Shown: in pieces, positions 50,158 through 62,600 of the stretch | Position numbering within the stretch: the stretch's first letter is position 1 | Layout of the letters: the number at the start of each line of letters is the position of its first letter | Source: Tamarix chinensis | Lineage: Eukaryota > Streptophyta > Magnoliopsida > Caryophyllales > Tamaricaceae | Direction: 5' to 3' | DNA: 64,000 nucleotides | Assembly: GCA_030549775.1 (NCBI GenBank) | Contig: CM060180.1 | Span: forward strand, 89,319,172 to 89,383,171 | Program-made: the position numbers and the translations under genes | The notes under the pieces: generated by a model | Seen by the model: only the letters and a program-made list of their open reading frames with translations | Database searches by the model: none | What the model was told of the DNA's origin: nothing

Positions 50158-51083
50158 TAAGCTTTAAAATTTAAAGTGGGGTTTCGACGCTACTTATAAC
50201 TAATGACTTACCATTTATTTAATATTAATAATAAAATTAATAACATATATAATAATATTGAAATAATAAAGATAATGATAATATTATTATGAATGGTTAT
50301 AAGAACAGTAGAAATAATAATACTAAAATAAATAAGTGCGAATGGTAATACAAAATTAGGGCCTAAGATTTTCAAGAATAAATAATAAAATGTTAATTTT
50401 AATTATTCTAATAATAAAATAGAATTAAAATACAATAAGGCTTCAGCCTTCAACATAAATAATAATAAAACAATAATACTACAAATAATAATAATAAAAC
50501 ATATTAAGAATATAAATATGAAGAAGAATAATAATGGTATTTACATGTAAATAATTGAAATAAATTAAATCAAGGCTTATAATAATATGGAAAATGGTTG
50601 AGAGGGTCTAGGGTTCAACCTTAGACTGGTGGGGATAGGCGGCACCGGCGGTGGTGCACGGCGGTGGCGGCGGTGGAAGGAAAAAGAGAACAAAAGAGGG
50701 AAAGATGGATGTTGGGGAAAAGATAGGGAGAATTAAGGTGAGATAAGAGGTGTTTATGGTTTCCCAGGAGGAGAGGAACAAAATGATGGTGGTGGTGCAG
50801 CCAAAGGTGGCGGCGTAGGGCGACGGATGGTGGTTTAAGGTTTCGGGGTAAAATTATGGCGAAACGAGCAGCCAACTTTGCACGTTTATGGAGGCCCGTA
50901 CAAGAAGAATTGAAGGTTGAAAATAGTTTGGTTAACTAAAGGGCATTGCAGGGAAGAATTTGGGATGTGGCGGTGGCGTTGAAGTTTGCTAAAGGCGGTG
51001 GAAACGACGTCTGAAGTTGCGGTGGCAGGCAACTCGGGCTTAGGGTTTCGGGGAAGAAAAACTATAAAAACTCCTATAACAAG

Positions 51084-51094
51084 GCTATTTATAG
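51084..51094 (-). promoter_or_regulatory. LTR TATA box
   Basis: Minus strand CTATAAATAGC at the same relative place as the box in the 25704 LTR. Confidence 0.6.
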
Positions 51095-52140
51095 ATGGTA
51101 GATGGGATAATAGGGTTTTGGGTGTCGGTAGGAAGGCATTAGGTGCGAGAATTTGGGTGGCTAGTGGTAGTAAGCGATCGGGCATCATTTGGTTTTCCTC
51201 AAAATTTTGCGAGGCTGGGGAGAAGAAACAAGTGATATTTAATGTCCAATAATTATGCCAATTTATTTCTAGAGTTAAGAGGAAGACAATGAGGCAAGAA
51301 CCGGTCAATATTAATCACCGTAGCCGAAGAAGCCATTGATGGCGGCCAGCGTTGCAGTGTCGTCAACGATAGGGAAAGGAGGAAGAAAGAAGGTAGACCG
51401 GTCAGCCGGGAAAAAGAAAAGAAAAAGGGAGAATCGGGCCAATTGGCGTCGGTTAGGGGGTCATTAAATGGAACGATGAGTTTCGGGTGAAATGGAAGCA
51501 AAACGCGGCATTGGAAGGGGAACAAAGGAGTCGGCCGCGCGGGCTGGGCCGTGCCGAAGAAATGAGGAGAAAGAAGAAGTGGGCCGCGTGAGAGGCAGCC
51601 CAAACGGGGAAAAGGGAAGGAAAAAGAAAAAGAAGAAAAGGAAAGAAAAGGAAAGAAAAAGGAAGAAGAAAAGGAAAAAGAAGAAGGGAAAAAGGAAAAT
51701 TAATAATATTGGGTATTTAAATTAATTAAAATATTTGATATATTTAAAAATAACAATATTTCAAAAAAATAATATTTAAATCACTTTTTTAGGCTAAATT
51801 AGGATTTTTAAAAGATTTTCCATAAATTCTATATTGATATTTAAAACACCCTAATTTTCTCCAATTAAATTATTTATAAACTTAATATTAATTTGGAACT
51901 ATTTTATCCTCCTTATTTTAAATAAAATAATTTATTTAAATAAATTCCCAAATTAAAATCTTTAATTAGCTAAAATACCAAAATTCCTCCTAATTAAAAT
52001 ACTTATAAATTTATTATTGATTTGTCCTAATTAATTTTCTTTTATTTGAAATAAAATAATATACTTAATTAACGTTTATAATAAAACCTCATTTAAATAT
52101 ACTATTTAAAATTAGAAATTTTCAGGGCATTTCGTTTGAA

Positions 52141-53035
52141 CACCATGCGAAGGGGAACCAAACCGATTCACCGGTTAGGAATAGTGGTTAGGGTTTCTAC
52201 CCTATATGTGACCGATCCACCGGTAATAATAGTGGTTAGGGCATGATGCTCTATTGTGACCGATCCACCTGTAATAATAGTGGTTAGAGCATGATGCTCT
52301 CTTGTGACCGACCCACTAGTTATAATAGTTGGGTGTTCCTATGCTCACATGGATTGAAAAAGGTATCTTGTGAGTCGACTTCCGATAAAAGATTAAGTAA
52401 ATAATTAATCTGGATTATTTATGGGCCTTTGTGTATGTATCTGAATGATTGGTCGATATTATGATATGATGATGGTCTTTATGATCTCTTATTCTTATGC
52501 ATGATTTTATGTGCTTATGTGTTGGCCTTAGTGTTCGGTTACCTTACTCAATACGTAGCGTAGTGATCTCCCTTTTCATGGGTGCTGCTCATTCCCACGA
52601 GTAGTATGCCCTTCTGAATTTGTGCAGGTGGGCGAGACATCAGTTGGGGTTGAGTGTCGAGCATGTTTTGGCTTAAAGTTCGAGAGTTTTGTGGCCATAA
52701 TTTTCTTCATGTGATTTCATTTTGTTATGATACTTCTTCTGCTTCGCATTTACTCTTTTTAATTTATTACCTTGTGTTAAGTGTTTCGACTTAACCATTT
52801 ATAAATTGTAAGATTATTCCCTTCGAGAAATTTTGATTTCGCACTCTGATTTCTATTTTATTATTAATTATGATTCATTATGCGCACTCTGATTTTAATG
52901 TATGATCTTTCGAGTTCTTTTATGAACTGTTAGTTTGAGTTTAATTTAAATATTTTCTTTACCCTTAGCACTTGATACTGAAACGGTTGGAGAGAACCGG
53001 TTTGGTACTAAGTGTGGCGGTAACATTTCCAGAAA
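52141..53035 (+). repeat. Inverted copy of LTR segment 47676-48558
   Basis: The reverse complement of 52141-53035 aligns over its whole length with 47676-48558. Anchors include 'accatgcga' at the left, the minisatellite 'ccgatccaccggtaataatag', 'gtcgagcatgttttggctta' and 'accggtttggtactaagtg' at the right. Differences are scattered single bases and a few indels. The copy ends abruptly on both sides without LTR termini, so it is not an independent insertion. Confidence 0.92.
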
Positions 53036-53412
53036 ATGAGAAAGGAGGAAAAGAAGACGGAATGAAAAGGAGAAGAAAAAGGAAAAAGGGGAAAACAAAA
53101 TTAAAATAATTTTTGGAATATTAGTATTTAATATTTTTTATGGTTAAATTAATTTAATAATTTAATTTATTTAGAATTTAATATATTAGTTTAAGAGGGT
53201 AATTTCAGTAAAATATTGGTTTGAAAAGTTATTTAAATAAAATAAGTATGATAAAATAACAAAATATATTTTTAAATTTATTAAATATTCATATCCGTTT
53301 TTATACACCCAAAAATCCAAAAAACAATTAAAATAAATAAATTTAAAAATTAAATTATCCCAAATGATGGTTATTTATTAAATTCTAAGTTTTAAATTTT
53401 TGGAATATTACA
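53036..53412 (-). mobile_element. LTR tail fragment
   Basis: A purine-rich run is followed by AT-rich DNA and the end GGAATATTACA (53402-53412), the mirror of a TGTAATA LTR start. Its left portion is replaced by the inverted copy. Confidence 0.5.
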
Positions 53413-54249
53413 TAAGCTTTATTCTCAAATGATAACAACAATCAAAATATTCCATTCCCACGAATTCTGCTATCTAATAAGAAATCAAATGAGTTAAAAA
53501 TGAATTAAAATAACTAGAACAAAAACAATAACGATAGCAACATTTTTCAAATCCTTCTTTCAAAATTAATGAAAGATTATTCACTAGTTCCTAGTGAAGA
53601 AGAATAATGATGATTCTTATGATCAATCCTTCCAAAACATTTCTACTCTAGCAGATTTCCTTAACGTTCTTAGAGAAATTACATATTGAAAATATATTAT
53701 AAACATCACCCTTAAAATTTACTGATGATTTGCAAATCAATACCATAGCCCCTTTCAATACTAGTGTTGATCTTAATTGTATCAAAGAAGGTATTGTTCC
53801 AAAAAAACTTACTCTCTCCTACTGTATAAAGACTTTCTATAATGAACAACTCCAAACTTAAAAAAAAAAAATTGAATCATACATTACATGTAACAACCTC
53901 AAAATAAAATCAACTTACCTCATAACATGAGATACCAGCCATAATATAATCTTAGGCTCACCTTTCATTAACCCTCTCACTCCTTACTAAGAAAAACATA
54001 CTAGTGTTACATTCAAAACAAAATTAACAAATAATTCACTTTCTTTCTTTAAAATTTCTAAAAATAAAAACCTTAACCTCCTTACACCCAAATATTTTGA
54101 TCATAACCAAGTCAATCTTCTTATTCAAAGTAAACATACTTACCTTCATTTTATAAAATAAGGAATTATCTTTCAAAAATCCAAAATTAGTTAGGATATC
54201 AAAACCAAATTTATCAATCTTCAAAATTAAATTGAGAAGGAAATCTACT

Positions 54250-54900
54250 TAGACCATCCGACTACATTATGGTTAAGAAAACAACAAAATATCAACCTAC
54301 TTAGGATGATTCTTTCTTTAAAAAGAATATCCCTACAAATTCTACGCCAATACAGATGAATTTCAAATTAGAAAACCACTATTGGGCTAAGATTACAGAC
54401 CTAAGAAATAAACACCTAATCTCATAATCTAGTTCCCTTTGGTCTTGTGTAACATTCGTTGTAAACAAACAATCTGAAATAGACAGAGGAACTCCTTGAT
54501 TTGTCATTAATTATAAACCTCCTAACACAACTCTGAAATGGATTCACTATCCTATTCCTAACAAATGTGACCTCCTTTGAAGACTTTATTCTTCTCTCAT
54601 CTTTTCAAAATTTGATCTAAAATCAAGATTTTTTTAGATCTAGATTACACAAAAAGATTGTTATAAAGTTCTTTTTGGAAATTATCAATGTCATGCCTTT
54701 TGGACCTAAGAATAAACCCTCTGAATTCCAAAGGATTTTATAGGATATTTTTGGTTGTTTCTCAAGTTTTTGTATTGTCTATATAGACGATGTCCTTATC
54801 TTCTCTGATTTTATTAATCAGTATTTCAAACATTTAGGACATTCAATTTAACCATCAAAAGGAATGGTCTCATTGTCTCAAAATCCAAAATCTCCCTCTT
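54250..54900 (+). pseudogene. Reverse transcriptase domain of the pararetrovirus remnant
   Basis: The best-preserved part. It shows a thumb/palm sequence with MPFG, PSEFQ and the YIDD catalytic pair at 54777-54791, all recognisable within short open stretches. Upstream, an SDHP-like entry of the polymerase is degraded. At least one frameshift lies between the palm motifs and the upstream fingers, and a stop lies between PSEFQ and YIDD. Confidence 0.85.
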
Positions 54901-56999
54901 TTAAACCCGTATCATTATCCTATATCTTTGGCAAGAAACTATCACCCCAATTGAGAGATCTCTTGAGTTTGCTTCTAAATTCCTTAATAGGATTCTAGAG
55001 AAAAAATAATTATATAGATTCTTAAGCAGTGTTAATTATGTCTTAGATTTTTTCTTAATGCCAATCATTTAGAAATAAGTCTCCATTATAGGTTAAAGAA
55101 AAATCTTATGCCTTGGACTTTGGAACATACATAAATTGTCAAACTCAACAAAATTCATGTCAAAAGCATCCCCTACCTCTATCTCATTGATCCAAAAATT
55201 CCTAAAGTGGCTGAAATGGATTCTTCTAACATTTGCTACAGTAGTATCTTTAAGCACGTTCAAAAATAGTAGGAACAAATATTTTAATTCACTTATGCCC
55301 ACTAGAATGATACCTAGAAAAACTACTCTACCATTAAAAAAAATCCTCTCCATAATACTTTGCATCCAAAAATTCTAATTTGACCTTTTAAACTAAAAAT
55401 TCCTACTCTAAATAGATTAAAAATTAGCAGAAGAAATACTTGTAAATGATATCCAAAACATCCAAAAAGATATTTCATAGATGGCAAACCATCCTTTCAG
55501 TCTTTGACTATGACATATAATTTATCAAAGGTGATTCAAACTCTATCCCTATTTTACATACTAGATAATTTCTTAAGGAAAAACCTTAATATGGATCCTA
55601 AAAAGAAAGGCACACAACCTACCTCTAAAATCTTCTCACAAAACCCCATCAAATCATGATATAAGGCCATTGTTGAAGAAGAAGAAAATGACTATTCATC
55701 ACAAATGCCTCCACTATAAGAAGACCAAGATATTCCAAATTGGGTTGCTACCCTTACAAAATCCCCTAAAGCCCTCATAGGACTACAAAAAATCATGCAG
55801 GGCATGCCTCCTCCATCAACAAGTATAATCTCTTTTCTTGTTTTAAAAATAGAGGAGGGGTCCTCTTTACAAAACCCCTCTTTTAATTTTTTTTCAAAAT
55901 ATTCCTCATCAATTCTTGTAATTTTACCAACCCCATTTTTGAAATAAATTGTGCCAAAACAGAAAGATTTTCAAAAATCTTATGATTATTTAAAATAAAC
56001 TCATTTCTAAATTATTATAATTTGTGTGGATGGTTTTTTCTTTCCTAGCCCTTTCTTGTCTTTACAAAAACTCTTTTCTTGTTGGTTTTATAAACCATGG
56101 GTCTTACATAGACGTCAGTCATATTATATAGCAATCCTTGAATTTACGAGCTTTACCTCCTTCAAACATTCCTCATATAATGATTTTCTAAATGAACATG
56201 CATACTCTACTTGCAAAATCTAAAATGTTCTCCATCATTCCGATTAGGTAAGAACCATTGAAATCCCAAGATGGATTCCTAATTCCTATAAAGCCCCATT
56301 AAACTTCTCCTTTTCCTTCAATTTTTGGGATTACCAAAAAACTTGGTATAACTCCTTCTCACAAAATACCTAAAAAATTCACCCCTAAATTCTATTTTTC
56401 CAAAACTTTATAACATATAATCCTCATTTTGATTGATTCAAAAACCTCTTTTAACCTAATCTAAAAGACACAAAACTTCCTCCCCTTTTTCATTTCTATT
56501 CAAAATTATTCTATGCATTGGTTTTCTCTTGAGAATTAAAACATCAAACCATTGACAACATTCCGACTAATGTTAGACGATTTAAAGTCAAATGGTGGAA
56601 TAAGTTTCAAGTCTTCAATAAAATCTCAAAACTACATGATTAGACCTAGGTAAAAACATAAAGCTCAATCAACCTAATTTACCATATTCCTCTCAACACT
56701 TCTCAAGCTTATTTTCTTGCATAAACAACTACACGTCTTGCTGCAGCCAAAAATCCTGATGAATATCTCTCCATCCTTATCCAAACTTTACATCAAAATA
56801 AAACCATATCTTTTTCATCGACTATGGCTATGAGAATGAAGATGACTATTACGAGATACTTCCATGAATTCAAACAAGTTATGTGAGAAGATAAAACAAC
56901 AACTCAAAAGATGTCCCATAGGACACAATAGTCCAAAAGCATAAAGTAGTATTGTAGTAATAATCATTTTAGCATTCATTATTATAGGTGAAAATAAAA

Positions 57000-57340
57000 T
57001 GTAAAAGTATGATGTATCTTTTAGTCTTTAGTATAAAATTCTAGGATATTAAATGATTCTCATAGAAAAAATACCTTTTAGAGGATTCCTCTATATTTGA
57101 TTCTACCACAATAACAGTAGCGATGAGACTAAGGAGATAAAATTATGCAGTATATTTCAATCACTTTATATAAAAGAACAGGCTACCAACAAAAGTACAA
57201 AGTATCTTTCAGTCTTTTATACAAAACGATAGCCTACAAAATTATTCTCACAAGTAAAAGGATAGCTTATGAAATGATTCTCTCAGACAAAAGAACAACC
57301 TGCCAGATAATTATCATACACAAAATACTTTTTAGTCGAT
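57000..57340 (+). repeat. Imperfect repeats upstream of the viral-like TATA box
   Basis: Segments containing 'gtatctttcagtctttta', 'aaaatgattctcacaag' and 'acaaaagaacaacctgcca' type sequence recur at about 50-60-bp intervals, each with an 'a(g/a)gata(g)cct' core. They lie where enhancer repeats precede the pregenomic promoter in caulimovirids. Confidence 0.45.
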
Positions 57341-57412
57341 TTCTTCAAATTTGATTTCACCATAAAGGAAAAAATTCAATATGATGATGTATTAGCATCC
57401 CTTAATTTCCTA

Positions 57413-57426
57413 CCTATAAATTGAAG
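57413..57426 (+). promoter_or_regulatory. TATA box of the pararetrovirus remnant
   Basis: CCTATAAATTGAAG, followed about 35 bases on by 'cattgttcagcg' and a TC-rich leader (57460-57500). The placement after the coding part and the shape resemble the pregenomic promoter of plant pararetroviruses. Activity cannot be judged. Confidence 0.5.
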
Positions 57427-57544
57427 ATTGAAGGATCATTGTTCAGCGTCAACTTTTTTCTTTAGAAAGCATTGTATTCTCTTCTCTCTCAAACATTATA
57501 ATCTTCAATGATAGTAGAGCTAATGTGTTGAGATTTATCTACAA

Positions 57545-58396
57545 TACAAATGCAAAAGATCTTTTAACATCCCTTATCCATATATCAAAATTATTATTTC
57601 TATTACCACTGGTTCTCTTATTATTTTCTCCTACATATACCTCATTAGCAATACTGCTCCCTTAGATCCTAACGCCTACCATTGAGATTTATCTCCTACA
57701 TCTCCTACATATACATATATACATGTGTGTGTTTTCCATCAAAGATCAATAAGAAATGAAGGGAAGAGGGAGAGGCAAAGGGCAGAAGGTGGTGTTTGGC
57801 ATGCAATGAGTAGGTAGGTAAATGACAGAGGTCTAGGGAGTTGGTGATGCAAGGAAGTTGTGTAGGGTGGTAAGGTGTGAATGTTGAGGTGCCGGGTTGG
57901 GGTTGTAGGCTGCATGGCTGAAAAGGGGAATGGAGGACAATGTTTAGGGGGTTAGTAAGGATCTTTTTGGGCTAAATGGGGAAAGAGGGAAAGGGAAAGG
58001 AAAAAGAAGATAGAGGTAGAAAGAGAAATAAAAGAGAGAGAAAAAGGAGCAAGTTAGGCTATAAGCTAGGAGATAAGGAGATAAGAAAAAAATGTTGGTT
58101 TAGGATGGGTTGCAACATAGTTTAGGGAAGGAAGGAAAAAAAGAGAAAAAAAGAGAGAGAAGAAGAAAGAGGGAAAATAAAGGAGAGAAAAGGAAAAAAG
58201 AAAATTTTTTGGATTTATAATTAGGATTTAGTTTTAGGTTTAAATATATAGGAAATTAATCTAAAATCTTAGATATCAAATATTTGGGGTTAGGCTGGGA
58301 TAAAAATAAAATAAAATGACCAAAAAATTGAATTTAGATTAGGTTTGAATGCTAATAAATAGAGATTTAATTTTTATAAAATTTTGGGGTATTACA
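57545..58396 (-). repeat. 3' LTR (partial) of the minus-strand gypsy remnant
   Basis: Ends on the plus strand with GGGGTATTACA (58386-58396), so the minus strand starts TGTAATACCCCAAAATTTT. The adjacent minus-strand sequence GGGGATGAAGTATTCTTG then AAAGGAGTAGTGA is the usual end of a gypsy pol plus polypurine tract. This fixes the sense orientation of all related LTRs in the window. The segment 57740-58010 matches 63770-64000, including 'ggcgtgcc/ggcatgc' and 'gaaagagggaaaggg' blocks. The left (3') part of the LTR is missing next to the pararetrovirus remnant; 57545-57720 is unassigned. Confidence 0.75.
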
Positions 58397-58412
58397 TCAC
58401 TACTCCTTTACA
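58397..58412 (-). other. Polypurine tract
   Basis: Minus strand AAAGGAGTAGTGA directly before the LTR start TGTAATACCCC, degenerate relative to the AAGGGGGG-type tract common in such elements. Confidence 0.6.
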
Positions 58413-58739
58413 AGAATACTTCATCCCCAAAGTCAATAATCAAGGTTAGGGATGAAGAGAAAAAAGATGTAGGGAAAAGTGGTCTCAATGGTTAATTCTA
58501 ATAGAGATGATACGGTGCTACCGGGTACTACCTCTTAGAGGAAAAGAACCTCAAACCCTTTGCCTGCTTGGCACTAGTGGAAGAAAGTCTTATGTTGGTT
58601 GGGGGAAGAGTTCCATTGCGAAGGATTTAATCAAGCTATTGGTAATTTATGTTGGCTACCTTGTTATGACTTCACCCCATTCAAAGACCCTACTATGGTA
58701 ATTTAACATATATATGCAAAAGAGATTAGGATGCATCTC

Positions 58740-61700
58740 ACACATATCATTCTTTGTATCCTTGGTTGCCTCCTCTACTCCATAGTGGCTCCATATAATC
58801 TTCAGTGTGAGATTGAACTTATCATTTTCTGGCATATCTTGCTGTTGAAAATAAGCAAGAGCCTCTCCTTGTAGGATAACAAACCATCAAGCTCAATCTC
58901 ATCGGGTCTAATCACATAAGAAGGATCTACAACTTATATCTTTAGCTATAAGATGTGAAAGACATTATGGACTCTAGCTAACTCTAGCAGAAGTGCCAAG
59001 GGGAAATCGACCTCACCAACTCAGTTAAGGATGTCTTATGGACCAATATACTTCAGGCTTAGCTTGCCCTTCCTACCACATCTATGCACTTGTTTGATGG
59101 GCGAGACCCTACACAAGACCATGTATTGTACCTTGAAACTATCACTATGACACCTCTAATGTGCATAGTTTTTTTGTCCAGTCTAAGCTGTCAGCATCTT
59201 ATTATGGACTAATCAAATCTACTAGGTATTTTCCTTGATCATCTCTGGTCCCAGTATAATAGTCTCACTGATTATGCTCCAACATAAAGGTATCTGGAAC
59301 TTGTGGCCATACAATGCCTTTATGCGTGCCATTCTTAAGCTTCATAATAACTATTATTGTATAAGAACTCCACCAAATGTACACAATCCTCACAATTACC
59401 TTAGAATTCCATAACATAAGATCGTATCATTTCTTCAAGTGTTTGGATCTTCCTCTTAATCTATCCATCCGTAGCTGGGTGAAAGGCGATACTCATCCTC
59501 AACTTCATACACATAGTTTGTAGCAACTTCCACCAAAAGTGTGAAAGGAATCTTAAATTCCTATTCAAGACTATGTTTGTAGGTGTACCAAGCCTACTCA
59601 CCATGAATCTCATATAAGCATCGACCAAATTATCCATGCTCTAGGTCAATTTCATCGGTATAAAGATTGTTGATTTAGTCAACTTGTCTTAATGAACCAC
59701 ATCGTCTCACACCCGATATGAGTCTTCGATGGTCTACTCATAAAATCCATATCTATGGAGTCTCACATCCATCACAACACATCCAAGGGCTATAATGACC
59801 CCAAAAGTCTCTAGTTCTCTAGCTTGATCTTCTAATAGTTCATACATCTTAACATGAACTCCACTATTTCTCACATTATAAGAGGCCACCAATAAATATA
59901 CTTAAGGTCATTGTACAATTTATCCACTTCTAGGAAATAGAATAAGGAGTATAATGACATTCCTATAAAATTTGGGCTTAAGATTAGCACAGCTTTGACG
60001 TATACATCATCGAACCATGTAATGAATGCTACAGGCCTTATGAATCTAAAAACCCATGGTTTAACCATCTCGTATCTTCTAAAAAATCCTCTAGAGCTTA
60101 ACATCCTCAGGCTATCCAGCTGGGATATCATTAAACAATATCATAGTGATTGCTAACCCACTATTATGGATCTCTAAATCACCCTGCTGGATTAACTCTA
60201 TCCCCATCTCCTCAAGCTCCTCAAGAAACCAATTACCCACCACACAAGACTTTAAAGATTGTGATGGCTTCCTACTCAAGACATCTACAACAATGTTAAC
60301 CTGACCCTCATAATAGGTCAACTCAATATCTTAGTCCTTCACTAACTCTAACCATCTCATCTACTTTATATTCAACTCCCTTTGAGTGAATATATATTTA
60401 AAGCTCTTATGGTTGGTGAATAATATGCATTGGTGATGTGGAAGATAATCAAAAAATAATCTTCTAAAAACAAAGAACTTTTCATTTGATGCACATGTTG
60501 TAAAAGTCTTCATAAGTTCGCTAGAACGTCAACTTAACTAGGATGAATTTGATAGCTTTAGTGGGTTCCAATGTTAATATAATCTAAGATCAATTATATT
60601 CAATAGAGAAATCTTCTATTTCTCTAAAGAAATGCTGCAACTCTCCAAGACTCTCACTTGAAGAAGAAGAGATGAAGAAGATCATACACACCCTCTGTGT
60701 CAATTTCAAAACTCGAATCATGCTTATTGTTATGATGATCAACATAAGGTCATATATATATACATGTACACATGCAAGCCTTTAATTAATAAGCCTAAAT
60801 AAATTTGCCTTATTAACAAAATCTAACCCTATGCTCGGTATTAAAATAAGATAACAAAGATACTCAAACTCTAAATATGTAATACATTGAATTAACATAT
60901 GTAATCGAACTTTATGTCTTGTAGTATTATCATTCATGCAACTTTGTAATCTTTGTAGTGCCATTGTCTTATACATCAAAGATATTTAATAGCTTTATCT
61001 TCTTACAAACGTATATAATACCTGCAAGAGTTAATTAACTAGAAGTATTAGGATTTTCAAGAACAATGGGTTCTATATCTAAGTATACTAATTCTTGCTC
61101 TTAATTCTTATAAGAGTAATATTGTGATTGATCTTGAGATAATTCTGCATCAATTGGGTACCATATAAATAATGCATTTTGATCTTCATCACTAAAATGA
61201 CTGTGGAAAAATAAAAATCATAAGTAACTACCTTATCATGATTCATCAACAAACAACCTAATATGCACTTCAATGCATCATTATATAACTCAAACCCATC
61301 TGATCAAGCTAGTAGAGTCAAAATTGATGTTACAGTCAGACATTTCTTCTACTCCTAGAGTGCTCCCTCATAAATTTCATACCATTGAAATATGGTCATC
61401 TTCTTCATAAGTTTCATCAAGGGATGAGCTACCTTTAGGAATTTCTAAACAAAATGCATGTAGTACATGTAAAAATATAGCAAACTACGAACCTCAAGAA
61501 CACTAGTGGCACCACATGTTCCAGAAAGGTAATTTGACATATAGCCTAAGCTCTCTAAGGAGTGACAAAATGTTGCATAGGTGATGCATATGCTCCTCTT
61601 TACTCTTAGAGTATAATAGAATATCATCAGTGAACACAACCACAAATTAATAGAGGAGTGGCCAAAAAATCATTTTCATTAAATCCATAAAAATGGTAGG

Positions 61701-62600
61701 TGCATTAGTGAGCCCGAAAGGCATCTTTATAAACTTATAGTGTCTATAACTTGTCCTAAAGACTATCTTCATGATGATTGCATCTGTAATGCACAACTAG
61801 TTATAACTCGATCTTATATTGATCTTTGAGAATAATGTACCACCCCAAAGCTAGGAAAATAGGTTGTAAGTCCTTGAAAGTGGATATCAGTTATTTACCA
61901 TCAACATAAAAATGAAAGCTCTCGTTCTTCTTCTTCACGAACCAACTAGTGCTCTCTATGGAGACACACACATATGGATGTACCTATAAGCCATTAATGC
62001 CTCCAAATAAATCCTCAACACCCATAACTTTACTATTGTCATTTAGTAATGTGCCTTCAACACTAGGTTTGCCCCTAGTACTATTTTGATGGTGAAGTTA
62101 ATCTCAATCACTAGTAGTATACCAGGTATCTTCTCCAGGAATATATATGATAAGTCCCAAGCAACTAGAATATCTTCTAATATTGCCACATCCTTTTTTA
62201 ACTCTTGACCACTATACAAGTACATGGGGTAACTCTCTACACCAAAGAGTACAACATTTGGGAAAATATGACCTTCTTCATAGGCGTAGGATTGTATCTC
62301 CTATAGGATACTTAAGAACCCCTAAGATCCCCACAACACTACTCACTCCTCTACGCAGTCTATCACTACTCGATATCTCCCCAACATATTAACCCTTAAG
62401 ATGACAGTGAAGTCCTATAGGTCTATCTTTACTAAGTCCACTAGGAATTCTACCCACCTATCTCTAAGTCCACATCTAAATAGAGCTTCATGTAATCTAC
62501 TCTAGCCCCACAAGGGAACAACACAGATATAGTTGCACTATTAGATGGAGATAAGAAAACTATAGCAATAAAGGTAGTAGATACAAATAATAAAGAATCT
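58740..62600 (-). pseudogene. Ty3/gypsy protease-RT-RNaseH-integrase remnant
   Basis: Minus strand, in order. The protease end shows DFTVILRVNMLGRYRVVIDC (about 62410). Reverse transcriptase shows [20 protein letters not shown] and FTDDILLYSKSKE (61740-61600), then LYVKL and EVRSLLYFY. RNase H is split by an insertion: LKCILGCLLMNHDKVVTYDF on one side and FTNHKSFKYIFTQRELN (about 60410) on the other. A VDVLSRK block follows (60270). The integrase zinc-finger end reads YNDLKYIYWWP (59880). A C-terminal region has RASLKYIGP, LARVHNVFHI and VDPSYVI (59080-58900), ending near YGVEEAT. Stops and frameshifts are frequent. The order RT-RNaseH-IN and the C-terminal motifs place it with plant chromovirus-type (Tekay/Del-like) elements, though I see no chromodomain with certainty. 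Confidence 0.9.
60540..61205. mobile_element. Insertion inside the gypsy RNase H region
   Basis: RNase H coding stops at ...KVVTYDF (61205, reading minus) and resumes near 60540 (SSELMKTF...). The inserted 0.67 kb is unlike gypsy sequence. Its right part, read on the minus strand, opens as a protein-like run (HFSDEDQ...LFIWYPIDAELSQDQ) and has the 'acctgcaag' junction also found in the insertion at 34511-35340. Clean duplicated flanks could not be fixed. Family unknown. Confidence 0.4.

Larger units (their letters stand above)
47602..52134 (-). mobile_element. Gypsy LTR, about 4.5 kb
   Basis: Starts TGTAACACCTC and ends about GGGCATTTCG (52125-52134), comparable with GGGGTATTTCA of the 25704 LTR but with a changed last base. 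The order of blocks matches that LTR: 'ccgccacacttagtacc' (47689), the conserved 'ctactcgtgggaatgagcag' zone, the 48-bp minisatellite, 'accctaa' and 'cataaatta' short repeats (48900-49800), 'cttggagcacgctc', an (AAT)n run, and a GC-richer part with minus TATA box CTATAAATAGC (51094-51084). A purine block and AT tail follow. Flanks ctagt and tttga do not match, so no target duplication supports a simple insertion. The LTR is followed at once by an inverted copy of part of itself. Confidence 0.75.
53413..57540 (+). pseudogene. Endogenous pararetrovirus remnant (Caulimoviridae-like)
   Basis: Plus-strand reading shows, in order: a retropepsin-like block with DLNCIKEGIVP (about 53760); connecting sequence; a reverse transcriptase with VMPFG, a PSEFQ block and the catalytic VYIDDVLIFS (54777 onwards); an RNase H end with RWQ and FIKGDSNSIP (about 55480-55560). 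A further region follows with a FKVKWW motif (about 56580). The MPFG...PSEFQ...VYIDDVLIFS pattern with no integrase is characteristic of plant pararetroviruses rather than of gypsy elements. Frames shift repeatedly and stops are frequent (for example just before and after the RT core), so it is a decayed fossil. Genus is uncertain: petuvirus- or florendovirus-like is my impression. It abuts an LTR end at 53412. Confidence 0.85.
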
